A DNA stretch of 64,000 bases from Morchella semilibera (lineage: Eukaryota > Ascomycota > Pezizomycetes > Pezizales > Morchellaceae), in the NCBI GenBank assembly GCA_009192285.1, contig CM018607.1, positions 248,001 to 312,000 on the forward strand. The letters run 5' to 3'. Under the pieces are notes generated by a model. It saw only the letters and a list, made by a program, of their open reading frames with translations. It had not been told where the DNA came from and searched no databases. Both the position numbers and the translations under genes were made by a program. This document shows positions 47,100 through 59,890 of this stretch, piece by piece. Within the stretch, counting starts at the first letter, position 1, and each line of letters starts with the position of its first letter.

Positions 47100-48070
47100 C
47101 AATTATAGCTACGGACATGATACCCGGTGGCAGAGAATCCAGCACTGGGAGCTCTAGAATCTGGGGAGGAACATATCTATAAGCCTCTTAGAGGGCCCTT
47201 GTACGTTGCACCTTCGCAAAAGCAGCTATACAGGTACCTCCGGGAATGCGGTTTGGGTTACAATGAGGGAGGGGAGGTCGAGCGTTATAATTATATAGTT
47301 TGGGTATATATCTGGCTTTACACGGCCCCGGCGATGTTCTGCGCCGCAAACACAGCTTAACCACCAACACCAACTATTATCTCCCTTCTGCTTCGACCCG
47401 CAATTTTGGGATGGGAGGGGTCCCGATGGATGATCGATATCTGTACTTCCTGGTGTAATTGTAAAGTCCTACAGCGATAGAAATGATCAATGGAAGAACA
47501 GGGGTGCCAAAATTGTATGGAGAAACATCCGTGCACCACATAACTGCTTTTTCCCATAGATCATTCCTGTCGCTGTAGATCAGCTGCGCGTCTCCCGCCA
47601 CCAACTAGCCGATCACTGAGGGGGTGCTGGTGCTACCCCCATGGTTCCAACTTATAACCCCTTAAAACCGTATCACGTTGATAAATGGGCTTATCCGCTA
47701 CCCCCCTCAACTAGCTGATGACAAGCCTGGCAATACCCACACCCAAAACCGATCTCCCGGGTGTACGGATAACACCGCACACATCCCATTCGCTGATTGA
47801 TGGCTCATAGCACATCCACCTGGCTTTGCACCGTGTCTCCTAGCGGTAGAAACGAACAGAGGACAGAGGAAGGGGTTGACCAGCTCGTACCCATTAGCTG
47901 CACCAAGAGTAATCATAAGCTCAAGGGAAGCAAAAGTGGGTTCTGGGGCCGGGCAACCGTTAATCCACTCGATTTGTAGATATTGTGGTTTTGTCTACAG
48001 TACCCGAAAATATGAAAGTGCGACATCTCGATGTGGCTTGGTGGGATTAATGAGAGGGTAGTTGACTAAG
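47100..48070. other. Gene-free stretch
   Basis: Nothing recognised. Confidence 0.4.
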
Positions 48071-48075
48071 CACCG

Positions 48076-48259
48076 CCAAGAGCTAAATATTTAGACACAG
48101 AGGTGGTTAGCGCCACTTCCTATATAGGCGCGCCAATGATAGAAAGTATAATAGTGAGACATGTGTGAGACATATCTCACATGATTTGATTGGTCGGTTG
48201 AGTGGCAGGGATTAGTGCCAAGAGCTAAATATTTAGACCCAGAGGTGGTTAGCGCCACT
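48076..48259. repeat. Direct repeat pair (42 bp) with AAATATTTAG core
   Basis: CCAAGAGCTAAATATTTAGAC to GTTAGCGCCACT occurs at 48076-48117 and 48217-48259 with one mismatch. A diverged third copy lies at 59718-59762. The spacer holds TGTGAGACATATCTCACA, a small palindrome. Confidence 0.65.
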
Positions 48260-49125
48260 CTCTATCAAATCTGAGCAGTTAGGTAACCGAACAGGTTAAT
48301 CCCCCCGCTGTTCCTATACTTTACCGCTGTTCCTTTCGCTATTCCCTATTACTAGATCAACTCGCAGTCGCGAGCTAGCCATTGCTAGTTATGTATACCA
48401 AATATCAAATATCATCAGTCATCGTTGCAGAGGGTTGATCGATAGTAGACCCCTAGTATCCCTAGAACGTATGACTCGACTGGAGACTTTCTGCTCCCGT
48501 GTTATTTTCCAGAGGGCAGAACTTGAGGTTTCTCACCGTCTAGGGTGTATGTCGTTGAACATCCAGATGGTTGGGAGCACGCCTTGCGATGTTTGGTGTG
48601 GGCCGGGTGGGGAGAGGAATGGGCGGGTCGACCATCTCTATGGTTAAGGTCGCTAGGGGGTTGCTAATGGTGTCGTTAGTAGCGCTGTCAGCCGTGCTGT
48701 AAGTAGAGGTTGTAGTAATCTCTATCCACAACCTCTAACAGCGCTGTGGTGTCTTTGTCAGGTAAGCGAGTGATATTCTATGATCAACAGGCCGGTGTCC
48801 GTCAAAGGTTGTGTCCCGTAACTAGCTGGAGGAAAATAATCAGTATTAGGGAGGGGCGTGTCAGAGGTGGTATTGAGGCTGCACTGGTCGATACAGTCAG
48901 GTGGATGGAGGTTTTCGGTAATCCCTAGGCGTGCTAATAGTGACATAGTGGGGAAGCTAGATGGAGTTAATCTATAATTCAGGGTGAGGCCGGGTAATGA
49001 GGTGTAGTATGTTTGAAGCTGCATACCAGGGTTGTCGTAGTCCGGCTCCGAAGATGGGAATTGGGGGCCCACGGTGGTACATGGTAGAGGTGGGAGCGAG
49101 CACGTGGTAAAAGAGGACGGCTATA
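48260..49125. other. Gene-free stretch
   Basis: A GAGTGATATT motif copy at 48768 and a small imperfect hairpin (AGCGCTGT ... ACAGCGCT) at 48681-48746. No gene. Confidence 0.4.
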
Positions 49126-49128
49126 ATG

Positions 49129-49197
49129 TAAGCGGTAGGTAATAAGCCAACGCATTTGCAGGCAAAATTGTGGCTAGGTCACCTGATGACCGCTGTA
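49129..49197. mobile_element. MITE family M1, copy d (right arm partly lost)
   Basis: Starts TAAGCGGTAGGTAATAAG and ends CCGCTGTA. The centre GCATTTGCAGGCAAAATTGT matches copy b reversed. The right-hand TTATTACC is missing. Confidence 0.6.
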
Positions 49198-49902
49198 CGA
49201 GGTGTACTAGAGGATGTCGATATTAGTAATAGAATATCGTACTTTGACTCTAGTAGAGGTTTCGCCGCCGAGGCGTGTGAGTGGTGGTGGCCGGCCAGGA
49301 GTTCCCCTTACGCTACCCGAGCTGAGGCGTGGTGTTCGTTGTCGTCGGCCTACGCCTTTTGTATTGAACGTATGAATACGACTCTGTAGCCCTGATTATG
49401 CTGGCATTTAGCCTTAGTACCAACCCTAACCCTGAAAATATGATATATTTGGCCATGTTCGGGCTGCATGGCTTTTGGGCCAGATTTGAAGCTACTTCAT
49501 CACTCACTCAAAGGCTAACAGATAGGAGATCCGTGGAGAGCTCCCAGCTCTATCACTTATCTGTTTTTAACACCTTATTAATTGGGGTGTCGCCGATGCT
49601 GATCAGTGGTGTAGGTTCGGCGATTGGTACGCCTACTCACAGCAGCATGCAGGAGATCGGGAATATATGATTAACCTGCAGGTCGAGGTCTCGTGGTAGT
49701 GTTAATTTGCAGGCCCCTGACCTGTCGGACTTTTTTTTTTTAAAAAAATCACATCATTTCGTCTCCAGGTACAAAGTGTCGCTTGCAGTCGTAGACTATG
49801 GCACAACTAACCTGTGGGACTGTATCCAGTATAAATACTTAAATAATAACCCCTAACCTGTCATGGGAGCATACGGGAGCGACAGAAAAGGCAGGTCCGA
49901 AT

Positions 49903-50814
49903 TGTTTCCTTTGGGGGGCCTGCCTGGTGAATGATGAGGCTCGAGACAGTGAGCGCGCCAGGTTGGCTAGTGTTGAGGAGGTCTGAGAAGGGGTTTTCTT
50001 TTTGTGTTTTTCTTTTGCTTTTCATCCCTTCATATACAGTTGGTATCCCTTAAACCGTCAGGCTGAATCGAAATGAGAGGTACTCAAACCCTTTATGGTA
50101 ATCGTGACGAAACCAACGCCAGAGGGTGGGATCTGTAGTTGTTAGCATGCGTGATAGGTTGTAGCAGCTTCCAATTCTGCGCGATACTTATATCACGGTT
50201 ACCATAAAGGGTTTGAGTACCTCGTTGCAATTTGGCCTGACGGTTTAAGGGATAGGGGAGGGATGGTTGCCATAGCCGGAAGGCTGCATGCATGTATGAG
50301 GTATAAATAAATCATAAATAATAGCCCCTAACCTGTCAAAATCGAGTGGTACTGCGTGATGAGAGCGAGTGATATTCCGTGATCAGACTGAGTGATATTC
50401 CGTGATGACGCTGCGGTTATGGGAGAAGCGTCATATGGGATGCGTGTATCCGCAACCTCATAGCGTTTCCGAGCACAACCGCTGTTACATGCCATACAGA
50501 AACGTAGCCTTAGCGGTTCTTTGTGTGTAATATTAGTCGTGTTTCAAAAAAACGTTATGTGTTTGAGGGGATTGATTGATTGATTGATACTTTATATATG
50601 TATGTAACCCGAAGGCTATGGCAAAACCTTTCCCCCTACTCTCTGGAGGCAAGGTGAAATTTTCCTCCCTGAAGAAACTAATCAAAAGAAAAGAAAAACA
50701 AAACGGAAAAGAAAAAACCCCTTCTCAATCCTCCACAACACTGGCCAACCTGGCGCGCTCACTGTCTCGAGCCTCATCATTCACCGGGCAAGCATCATCC
50801 CCAAAGGAAAACAA
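49903..50814. mobile_element. Foldback element with about 220-bp arms, split by a MITE
   Basis: The left arm (TTTCCTTTGGGG ... GAATGATGAGGCTCGAGACA ... CGCGCCAGGTTGG) is matched inverted by the right arm ending at 50814. The inner part of each arm is repeat R1 (50255-50325 and 50570-50665). The left arm is interrupted by the MITE at 50046-50252. The centre (about 50330-50570) carries two GAGTGATATTCCGTGAT motifs. The frame at 50618-50830 is just the right arm, not a gene. Confidence 0.75.
50046..50252. mobile_element. MITE with 55-60-bp TIRs and TA duplication
   Basis: TCCCTTAAACCGTCAGGC on the left and its inverse on the right; pairing continues through GGTACTCAAACCCTTTATGG. Both sides are flanked by TA (50044-45, 50253-54), as expected for Tc1/mariner-type MITEs. 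Confidence 0.85.
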
Positions 50815-51215
50815 AACGCATTGTGGTTGAGGGGAGGGGTGTCAGAATGGTCGGGCAGAGCTATCGGGTAGTGTTTACGGAGTATGAAGAATAGGGGGTC
50901 ACACGAAGGGAGACCTCTGGTAGTACTTAATACGGGTATCGCGCTGTCGTGGGCACGGGTCTTAGTCGGACTGGGTGATATCTCATTTTGAGGTGCGGAT
51001 TGCGCAGCCAGAGCTCGCCCGACTACACAGCACTTGTGGCAGGTTGTGGCTACTGTTTAGCTGGCAAATTGCACTTTCAGAATAATTGCTAATTGGCCTA
51101 AACCTCCCAACTGCCAATGGTCACATATCCAATAAATAACACCGCCGGGCTTACCTAAAAATGCGCCAACGCAGTGCTTTAGCCTAGTTCCAAGACTTTG
51201 TGACCTCATCAACAG

Positions 51216-52851
51216 TTGGAAGAGCTCAAGCTAGTCACAAAATTCGAGTGGGGACGTTACACACACATGACCGCTGGCTCGGAGGAGCTAGTAAGATATG
51301 AAAGCTGGACTCTGACTAAGGGCTTTGGAGATGGTCCATATACGACGGTTTACAAAGGGGTCTGTGAAGAGAGGAGGGGTGTCAGGGCTGTCAAACAGAT
51401 CAAGAGATCGTTTGTCAGGTGGAATTAAATCGCGATATTGTCAAAACTTCACTCGGTAATATTCCCTTGGAAGGGCAATACGCTTGTAGACTAACTGTCT
51501 TTTCAATTAGTACCCGGAGAACTTCGTGCAGCTAGTAGGATGGTTTGAGAATTAGAACCGCGTTTATTTGGCGATGGAATACCCTCCATGGCCAGGCGAT
51601 CTGGGTGCGATTTTCGCTGATGGCTAAGCTCTATCTGAGAATGACGTAAAAAGGGTTACGACACAGATCCGTGTGGCCGTGGGCCCAGGAATATTGCACA
51701 AGGAGAATATCTGCCAAGAGGTCTGAAGCCCAGTAATATATTAATCGCCCAACGGATACCGCTTTCAATAAAGACCGCCGACTTTGGTGTCCCTAAAGAC
51801 TTAGATAACACTGAGTGCCGAGCCACCGTAGGTGTTGGATCCTCATAGTAAATGGGATCTAAGAAGTAATACCCAATTTCGAACCAACGCAGGGACTAGA
51901 GCGTACATGGCACCGGAGGTCATGAACCTGGTAATGAAGAAAGCAGTGTATATACCACGGCAGTTGAACTGGTCCTTGGGATGTTTAGTGTACTACATGA
52001 TGACGAAGGTACTACTATTTCCTAAGACCAGAAACCTGATGGACTTTATCCAAGGACGGACCCATTTCCACCGAGTACCACACTCAATATCCCACACTCA
52101 GCGATTAGGCTTATATCTAATATGCCGCAGCCCTTACTAGTGAATAGACCCTCAGCAACAAAGCCTAGATTACAGGATTGGCTTTGGATAAAGGAGCCCC
52201 TTGATAGTAGTTGGCACAAATAACTCCTGCCACGAGTAAATCGACCTCTGGACCCTAACTTACACAGATGGCGATGACTATATGAGATTCGGCTCCTGCA
52301 AGCGCCAAGCGCAAGCTGGCTCACCTGGATACACCGCGTCCAAGTAAGCAGCCCCGGATCCCCGCAAAGGTTCAGCTCCTAAAGTTATGGTGATGTTGCC
52401 ACCCCTAAGCACGCCGGCTGCAAATGAGAAACCCTTTGTACGTCTGCTCAAAGATTGGTCCAAAAAGGACATGGCTCTAGCTTACACTCGACTAAACAAC
52501 TTCGGTCTCTCCAAGATTTCAATGCGAGATCCTACTCCATCCAGTGACGATGAGTCTACAGCGTCATTGGATTCTACGACGGAACCTCTGAATCTTGATC
52601 CACTGATTTCAACATATGTTCGGATGCAATCTGATAACGGTATTCGGCTCCCACTGCGTGATTTAAATAGCTGCCAAAAACTTCGATCCCTACCCTGGAT
52701 CTATGATCGGACTTTCCCTATACCTGTTTGCGCTAATTTGATGCTTCTTCCGCATTTCTCAACAAGCTGCCCTCCTGTTACTGTCAGCTTTTTTGTTTTC
52801 TTATTCGCTAGTAATTATTTACCAAATTACTCCTGTTATGCTGTTTTGTGA
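51216..52851 (+). pseudogene. Serine/threonine protein kinase, decayed
   Basis: Fragments follow the kinase order: a glycine-loop part TLTKGFGDGPYTTVYKGV (about 51312), VAIK-type lysine in RAVKQIKR (51396), NFVQLVGWFE and VYLAMEY (51515-51580), ALSENDVKRV (51628), a degenerate catalytic loop reading RGLKPSNIL instead of HRDLKPxN (about 51732), ADFGV (51778), GTRAYMAPEVMN (about 51895), WSLGCLVYYMMTK (51970), a shifted VNRPSATKPRLQDW (about 52143), then an open C-terminal frame to 52851. In-frame stops at 51553 and 51625, frame changes and a roughly 45-nt insertion before GTRAYMAPE mean it cannot be active. It may once have been a CaMK-like kinase. Confidence 0.75.
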
Positions 52852-52859
52852 ATGTATCC

Positions 52860-55800
52860 TCCTTTGGCCTCGTCGTTTGATTTCATCTAACAGTGATTCT
52901 CTACTTTCATGTTCGAGGTTCAGGGTAGCTCGCGGGATGACATAAATGTGGGTACACGCAGGGTTTCTTTACATCAATCGAGAATATTAAATACCAACAA
53001 GTCATTTTCTTTCTTTGGTTCTTCCTGTGTTTTATTCTTCTTTTATTCTCTATTACTGAGCCGAATTGGCAAGGCTGTACCCTTACAATAATTTGTCATC
53101 CGGTGTGATATTACGGGGAGATCCTATCTTACACTGGCTTGCCTATAGAGAAATATATGGAAGTGGGGTTCTCAGTAAGTAATGCCTTCATGGATCTTTT
53201 CAAAGCGGTGATCGTAGCATTGGTAAGCAAATCTCTGCGGTAGGTGAAAGCCCTCGACTCAGACTTCAGTAATCTACCTACTATATATAAGGAGGGGCCT
53301 CCCGGACAAGAGAATTAGCTTAAACGAAGGTACTGATATAGTGAGCTGGTAAAGATTGGGGTGTTGTGGCTTTGGATTTCTCTATACCTCGTACATATTA
53401 GATCGAGTTTCCGCAGAGGCTAGGGTTAGGGTTATAGGTTTCTCGATATGAGGTTTCCCCAGAACAGGAGCAATCAATGAGTTTAGAACTTCCTTGTACT
53501 ATTCTAGATCGATTTCTTTGCGGATTCGGGTGGGTCTTATATGGTGGGCAGATACAAATAAACACGCCAGTGTCACCCTAATCTGCAACCCCCTACTCTC
53601 ATATATTCAAAACCAGATTAACTCCTTACTACCTAGTAGGCCTTTGGCGGCTTCTGTATGGTTACAGGCCAAATGAAGTTTTGGTAGTTTCTATGGCAAT
53701 GGAATAGCCGCGCTTCATTTTTTCGTAACTCCGTTTTGCAAGAAATGTTTGCGTTCGGCCAACCAATTTTTAGCCACCGTTGGGGCTTTGGAGCGGAGTG
53801 TTTGAAAGATAGGCAGCACCTAAGTACCTTTGGTTACAATGTTCAAAACCCGCGCTGAAGTGCTGTTTGGCGCACGGAAACTCAGTTTCCCAAAACCCTC
53901 ATTTGCACTCGCCTAACGGAGCTACTACATAGTGGTGTTTCATAAATACAACAAGAACACCTTGATACTTCTTCGCGCTCATAATATCATGAGTTTAGTG
54001 TGACGGCGGGGTCTCTCTCTTTTTTTGTTTTCTTCCCTTTTTTTTCTTTTTCTAAATATGGCCACTCAGCGGCAATCCTAGTTCCCGAAGTAGGGCTTCT
54101 ACACACGTAGCTAATATCCATCATTTAGTTTTATATATTCAGATGTCGCATTTGACATCGAACGCGTTAATATCCGCACTTGTGTGAGGAAGATCCCCAA
54201 TCAATCCATGCCGTAAAATGGTTCCAGACGATGATTCTCATCGGCTACGCGTGAATTGGAGAGACGGGTAAGATAGTTCTATTCCCTGTTTGGTTCATGT
54301 CAGAGTTCAATTCGACTCTGAAGGAATGGCAAACGGCTTACACACGAATGTGATCGCTGTTTGGGGATGTTCTGCTCCATTCCATTCGGTCATGTTGCGG
54401 TGCATCTGAGCTCTTTGTGCCAGAATGTGATTGAGTTACTCAGCACTGTTACCCACTACAACTCTTTGTACCTTGTTCATTTCGGTAGTTGCGTTATCTA
54501 TCTCCGTAGCTGTGGTTCTGAGGGCCTGTTCGGCGGTTTTTGTGGTTACGACAGCAAGTGCGAACAATAGAATCGACTAAACAGAGTATCAGACGCTCGT
54601 GGTGCCGTGGTGCTATTGTACTGGCGTGGTCTTGCCAAAACAGGTAGAGGTCTAAGTTTAGACTCGATCAAAAGAAATAAATGTACTTTTCAATGCCTAC
54701 GCTTTTGCTGTAGTACTTCACAGCGCCCCAACCCCAACCGAGTATCCTTAACCTTAAGGACAACAACTATGAATTAGCTATTGAGGTATTTTTTAAGCGG
54801 ATATTCTTATATGTATAATACCTTTACCCTGCATCATTTGCCTTTATGGACAAATTAGCTAGCCATATATAGCACTGCCACTGGCCCTGTTGAGAAAGAA
54901 AATACTTTACCACATAAGGCCAAGATTAATAATTTCTTTACAGCGGTAGGAAAAACAAAACTCTTTTTGGTTCTGGGTAACAATCAGCTATAGCGCAGAG
55001 AAACCCATCTTCAATACCAGCTCCCCAAGCTCTAAATTTCAACCCCGTGAGAGCGATAGTATGTAACAATGTACTACGGGTGTAGGGCCGGTAAGCTAGT
55101 CTGTAGACACCTGCTGTTGCAACCACACCCTGTCAACTGACTTACCCCTACATGTAGCTTACCCCACATGTAGCCTCAAAAGTGACAGGTCATTTGGTCG
55201 TCGGAAAGTAACACCGACAGTCTTGGCGCAGGAGAGGGTCCCCGCCCCCATCTCCACTTCCCCTCCATCTCCACCCCTCCATCTCGATCTCCACCCCCCC
55301 CCCCAACTTCCCTAGCAGCACTTCTAGCAGCACCCCTAGCGACCGTACGCGTACCCAAACACGAAGTCAAATATTTAGGTGTTAAACCCTTGATCCTTCT
55401 TCTATAATATCCAGCCACTTCATCCGTTTGGTCGAGCACATATCCGATCCACCATACCCCCACACTATTCACCGGGCTACTTCAACAGACAAAAGAAGGT
55501 TCGACTGGTATAGAAGACGGTGTTTTGGTGTTAGACCCACGATACCCCTCTATATCTAGTAGTGCAGTTACTTTGTTTGCTGTTGTGGATCAGTACTGGC
55601 AACCACTCTCAAGATCTCCTCACAACATAAAACCAGAACTGCCGTTCATTTGAGGCTATAATCTTGCCTGTATCTCCCCCTCCTATGTTGTCGGGTGGCC
55701 AGGTTTTCCGCCAGTGTGGGCCCCCTCGCAAAGACGTGCTCGCCACCTGGACACTCGCCACCGTCCAATATTGCAGGCCCTGCAGCCGAAAACCGCAGGT

Positions 55801-55920
55801 GTGGGGTTGTGCTTTAAAGCACCCTGGCAGGGTAACCTTGTAGGCACTTGCTGCGAGGGTTTCCGTTGCGGCCAGTACTTTGAATTTACTACGTCTTGCT
55901 ACTGCAACACCCACCCCATT
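52860..55920. other. Gene-free stretch
   Basis: A TAGGGTTAGGGTT pair at 53421 and T-rich tracts at 54.02 kb; ACATGTAGCTTACCCCACAT near 55.15 kb repeats a short unit. No gene was recognised. Confidence 0.4.
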
Positions 55921-55924
55921 AGCA

Positions 55925-56349
55925 ATGGCTCAGCCTGATTTCCAAAATGTTTTGCATGCGTTAGCAACTGCTTCCAACCAAGCGGCCTTGATGCCAAACT
56001 TGCCCGCTATGAGTCTTGCAGAACAAATACAACAGATTCACCGCATGTTGCGGGGCATGCAATATAATAGGAACAATAAAACCTGCAAGAGCGATAAGAA
56101 TAAGCCCGGCAGGATATCCTACGATCGTGTATGTTGAAGTATCCGTTATTTGAGGACCAAGTAACTAACACCGAAGGGCTCAGCGATCGAAAAAACCTTG
56201 CACGATTGCACAATTCCTCTGTCACTCATGACACACTGCTAGAATCGTCGTACGATCCGAGTGACCAGGTCATCCGAGGCCTTCCTCAGAGAAGCGGAGA
56301 AATCAAAGCACTTAATGGCGAGTACCCCAAGTTCTTGAAATCCTTATAA
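55925..56349 (+). CDS. Small two-exon protein, fungal family of unknown function
   Basis: ATG 55925 opens MAQPDFQNVLHALATASNQ, then a LPAMSLAEQIQQIHRML helix. An intron from about 56129 (GTATGT; ACTAAC branch) to about 56177-56184 leads to LARLHNSSVT, an acidic DTLLESSYDPSDQ stretch and EIKALNGEYPKFLKSL, ending at 56349; about 125 aa. Similar short proteins (N-terminal QPDFQNVL-type start, coiled middle, ARLxNSxxT, a short C-terminal helix) occur widely in fungal genomes as hypothetical proteins, from memory. The exon phase at the acceptor is not settled, so a small frame lesion is possible. No signal peptide. Function unknown. Confidence 0.55.
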
Positions 56350-58377
56350 TCTAAACGGTGGAAGGGACTATACCTAATGTACTTCTCAATTCTTTGGCCC
56401 TGCCTATCTGCGGAGTGGTGGAAATCCGCAGAAGATGATTGATGAAGCATATTGGCCCGATTATGGTCCGATCGGCGGGGAACAGCGAGCGTTGCTCTGC
56501 CTCATGTACTCGGGTATTCAGATGCATAGTTGGTTCGGAGGGGATGCTAGATGGTGTGTCTTTGGCTTTCTCTACATGGGCTTGCATTTCTCGGGGGGGT
56601 TCTATGGTTTGCAGTCTCTTTGAAAGGGTACAGTGTTGGCTAAAAATAAACACTCTTTTATTCTAGTGGCTATTCAACTCTGTTATTAAAATGAATATTA
56701 TTTTCAAGTATGATATATGGTCAAGCGAGGGGTAAAGGCAGCAGCCGCAATAGAAACGAGCCAGTATTCACGTAGATTACTTAGAGATCTGTTGACCAGC
56801 ACTGTGTTTTAAACGAGTGGGGCGAGGCGGAGGATTCAGTGTTGGAAGGCACAGTCGCTCGGTAGTGATTATGGCCGGTCGCTTTATACGAGATGTTCTC
56901 CCTCCTAACTAGACCAGACTTCAGGAGTATTAGGCACCCCCGCAAGTAACTTTTTCTATAGAGAAAATGTTTTTAGTGCCTGCGCCTTTGCTACAGTATC
57001 CGACATAGCCCTTTCTTTCTTTCATGATCGCTCGCGACAACAACTCTCCTGGCAATTGGTGCCAATAATATTTCTATTTACTCAGATCGGGATAGACACG
57101 TATCATAGCTATCATGCATGGGATTATCAGATCACAATCCTCGGAGGTGAATGTAGCACAAACCGCTAATAGTACTATTGTAAACCAAAATCCCAGAAAG
57201 GAAAATACCCAAATGTACTCTACATCGACTCCCCAATTATCTTTAGAGTTATTAATAAAAAGACTTATGGTGATCAAGGCTCGATGATGCTTGATGATGC
57301 ATTAAACTCTAGAAATCTATTCTATGCGTACACCCAAACCTTTGATGTATCTCTAAAAAAAAAAGCTGTAATGGAGAAATTAAGTAATTAAATATGTTAA
57401 TATTAAATTGCATGGACCCGAGTACTCTATTCTTCGGGCCGTCCCGCTCGGGCCGTCCCGCTGCGGGTAGCTCGCTTAGTTAGCTTCTTATTATGCAGTG
57501 TGCTCGAGTAGGTTAGCCGAGACGACCCACCACTACACTCAGTTAACATCATTGCACCAATTAAGTGCCATGGACCACACAATCTACAAACCATCCCTCG
57601 CGATCGATCGATCGATCCCACAAGGCTCACCTTTACCCCAGCGTTATTCTAAACGACACCTCCCCACATTTCTAGAAGGTGTGCCGACCCCCGGTCCACT
57701 GTCTCTCCCCCCCCTCCCACCAGAAACATTCAGCTAGAGATAGCTGGACATTTGCCCTAGAAACCAAGGTTTAACATCGTCAGGGAGGGGGAGGGGGATG
57801 GATGCATGGCACGCTGAATCACAGTGACAGGTCTCTTTTATTTATTTATTTATTTATTTTATTTATTTTTTTTCTTTCTTTTCTTTTTTTTGGTGGGGGG
57901 GGGGGGCGGGGCCTAAGAGAAGTATATATACATATCTAGTAAAATCAAGATAGAATAGAGTTAAGGGTTTGGTGAGCTCTATCTACATAGCAGGTTACAA
58001 CTAACCCTAACTAACCGTAACTAATGAACCGCTACAAAATGGATTCTGCACAGGTCTTGACTGACAATACAGAAAAATGTATTCATTATGGAGTCATCAG
58101 GTCAGGCACTATTGTTGCATAACTCTTTGATCAAAAGCTTGTTGTAAAAGGTTCCATCATGGGTAATTAACTATCCAACCACCCTCGCAACACATCGTGA
58201 CTGGCCGTCTGTACCCGCCTCAACACCCTACGAAACATGTATGCACCAGCCTTCTGACACTTGCTAACTGAGCACTTAATTCATTGCGATTCTAGGTAGA
58301 GAATATTGCATGAAGTATAAACTATGGGGTATATCCTTATATGGTGTTCCAGCCCGAGCAGGTCTTTTGTGATATAG

Positions 58378-58416
58378 GTGGGAGCAGCGGTGGGAGCAGC
58401 GGTGGGAGCAGCGGTG
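58378..58416. repeat. 12-bp tandem repeat
   Basis: GGTGGGAGCAGC repeated three times. Confidence 0.8.
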
Positions 58417-59844
58417 GGGCGAATTTGGCCTTTTAACGCTTTGCTCCGTAGTAGGCCTTTTCGCAACCAGAGGGAAGATATGATCCAGTTCCTCGACAGT
58501 GCCATGAAGCTCGTGGGCTTAGTATCGAAGTACATGGGGTGGGGTTGCCTGTGTAAGGCGCTATCAACATGAAGATACAGTCGCACTTCGCTATGGTGGG
58601 ACTGAATATGCCGGATATCTCGCTATCCCGTACGATGAGCTCTGGGGAAGAGAGCTATTATGAGTATCGTCGGTGATATAAAAGTGGGATCGCAGCAAAG
58701 GAACCCAAAATGAGTCAAAGGGCCAGTAAAAGGGCCAGTAAAAGGGCTTCGCTTATCAACCGTGATCTATCGGGTACATTCTTCCTAGAGGCATCCATGG
58801 AGGACAGAGCCATAAGGCCTTGAGCTTCAGCTCGTTCATCAACACATCAAGAGGGATATGCTTTCATGGCGTTTTAGTGTGATGAATATGGTGGACGACA
58901 TTATGAGGGAACTCCTAAGAGTCATGAGAATGGGGAAGTGAGGAAAGTGTTGGATGGCGACGAAAGAGGGACTTGGGATAGGTTGGGTAAGCCGAAAAGG
59001 CCTGTGACGTGGGTTCTTGGGAGATGATAGTTGCCGTGGGCGTGAATGCCATGATAGATATGCAATGAAGGATTTGGCGTCGAAGCGACCGATGAATGTT
59101 TTGATGTCGAAGTGATCGAGGGTGACAGAGGAATAAATATGCCTAGCTACCCGTCGTTGGTGTGCTCTATGGGCTGAAGTGTGCGGGGCCGGTCGACGGC
59201 CGTGTGAACGACAAATTGACGATTTGTGGGGGCCGGGGGGGAGGGGGATATATATAGATCTGCCCAATCCTCCTCCCTCCTCGGTTCAACTGTCTCGATT
59301 CAACGTGTCCTGAGTGAGCCTTATGCACAGCTGAATTATGCGACAAGGCATCATTGGGGGCGGTGGGGTTTTCTACCATAGGGTCGCGGCAGCGCCCCGT
59401 TTTCCTTTTTTCCTTTTTTCCCTTCTTTTCCTCCCCCCCCCACACCCAATAGTTGTAGGTGATAGGCGCCAGCATCCAGCTATGAAGCCTGCCAATCGGC
59501 GATGTCTGCCTATGCCTGAGCAACTTTTAAATTTTATTTAGCGCGTGGGGACGATTTCCCCACACCGTCCCTAATCGTCAGTGTTAAAAACCGAGTTTAT
59601 GTTTTATATATATACTCTTTCATTACACCTTCCATAAGAAAGGAAGGAATTGTAGAACACATTAATTCTGAGTTTAAACATTGAGCTCTTGGTAGGCTAT
59701 CCACACCAAAAACTAGTCGCCCAAAACTAAACACTTAGGCTCAGAGGTTGTTAGCCAATACACTCTAATGCATAGCTACCTCCGCGGACGCGGCTAGAGG
59801 AACCTTGAAGGAGGTGTTGTGACCACCGATGGGCGGGTGAGGCG

Positions 59845-59890
59845 CTCGTGAGGGGCACAGACAGGCTCGTGAGGGGCACAGACAGGCCCC
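59845..59890. repeat. 23-bp tandem duplication
   Basis: GCTCGTGAGGGGCACAGACAG occurs twice in direct tandem. Confidence 0.8.

Noticed and set aside
50618-50830. 70-codon Lys-rich frame
   Set aside because: It lies wholly in the right arm of the foldback element and matches the left arm inverted.
58839-59267. 142-codon minus-strand frame
   Set aside because: A TATA-like run is present upstream, but the amino-acid sequence is His/Ser/Pro-rich without motifs and a competing short ATG frame exists; not convincing.
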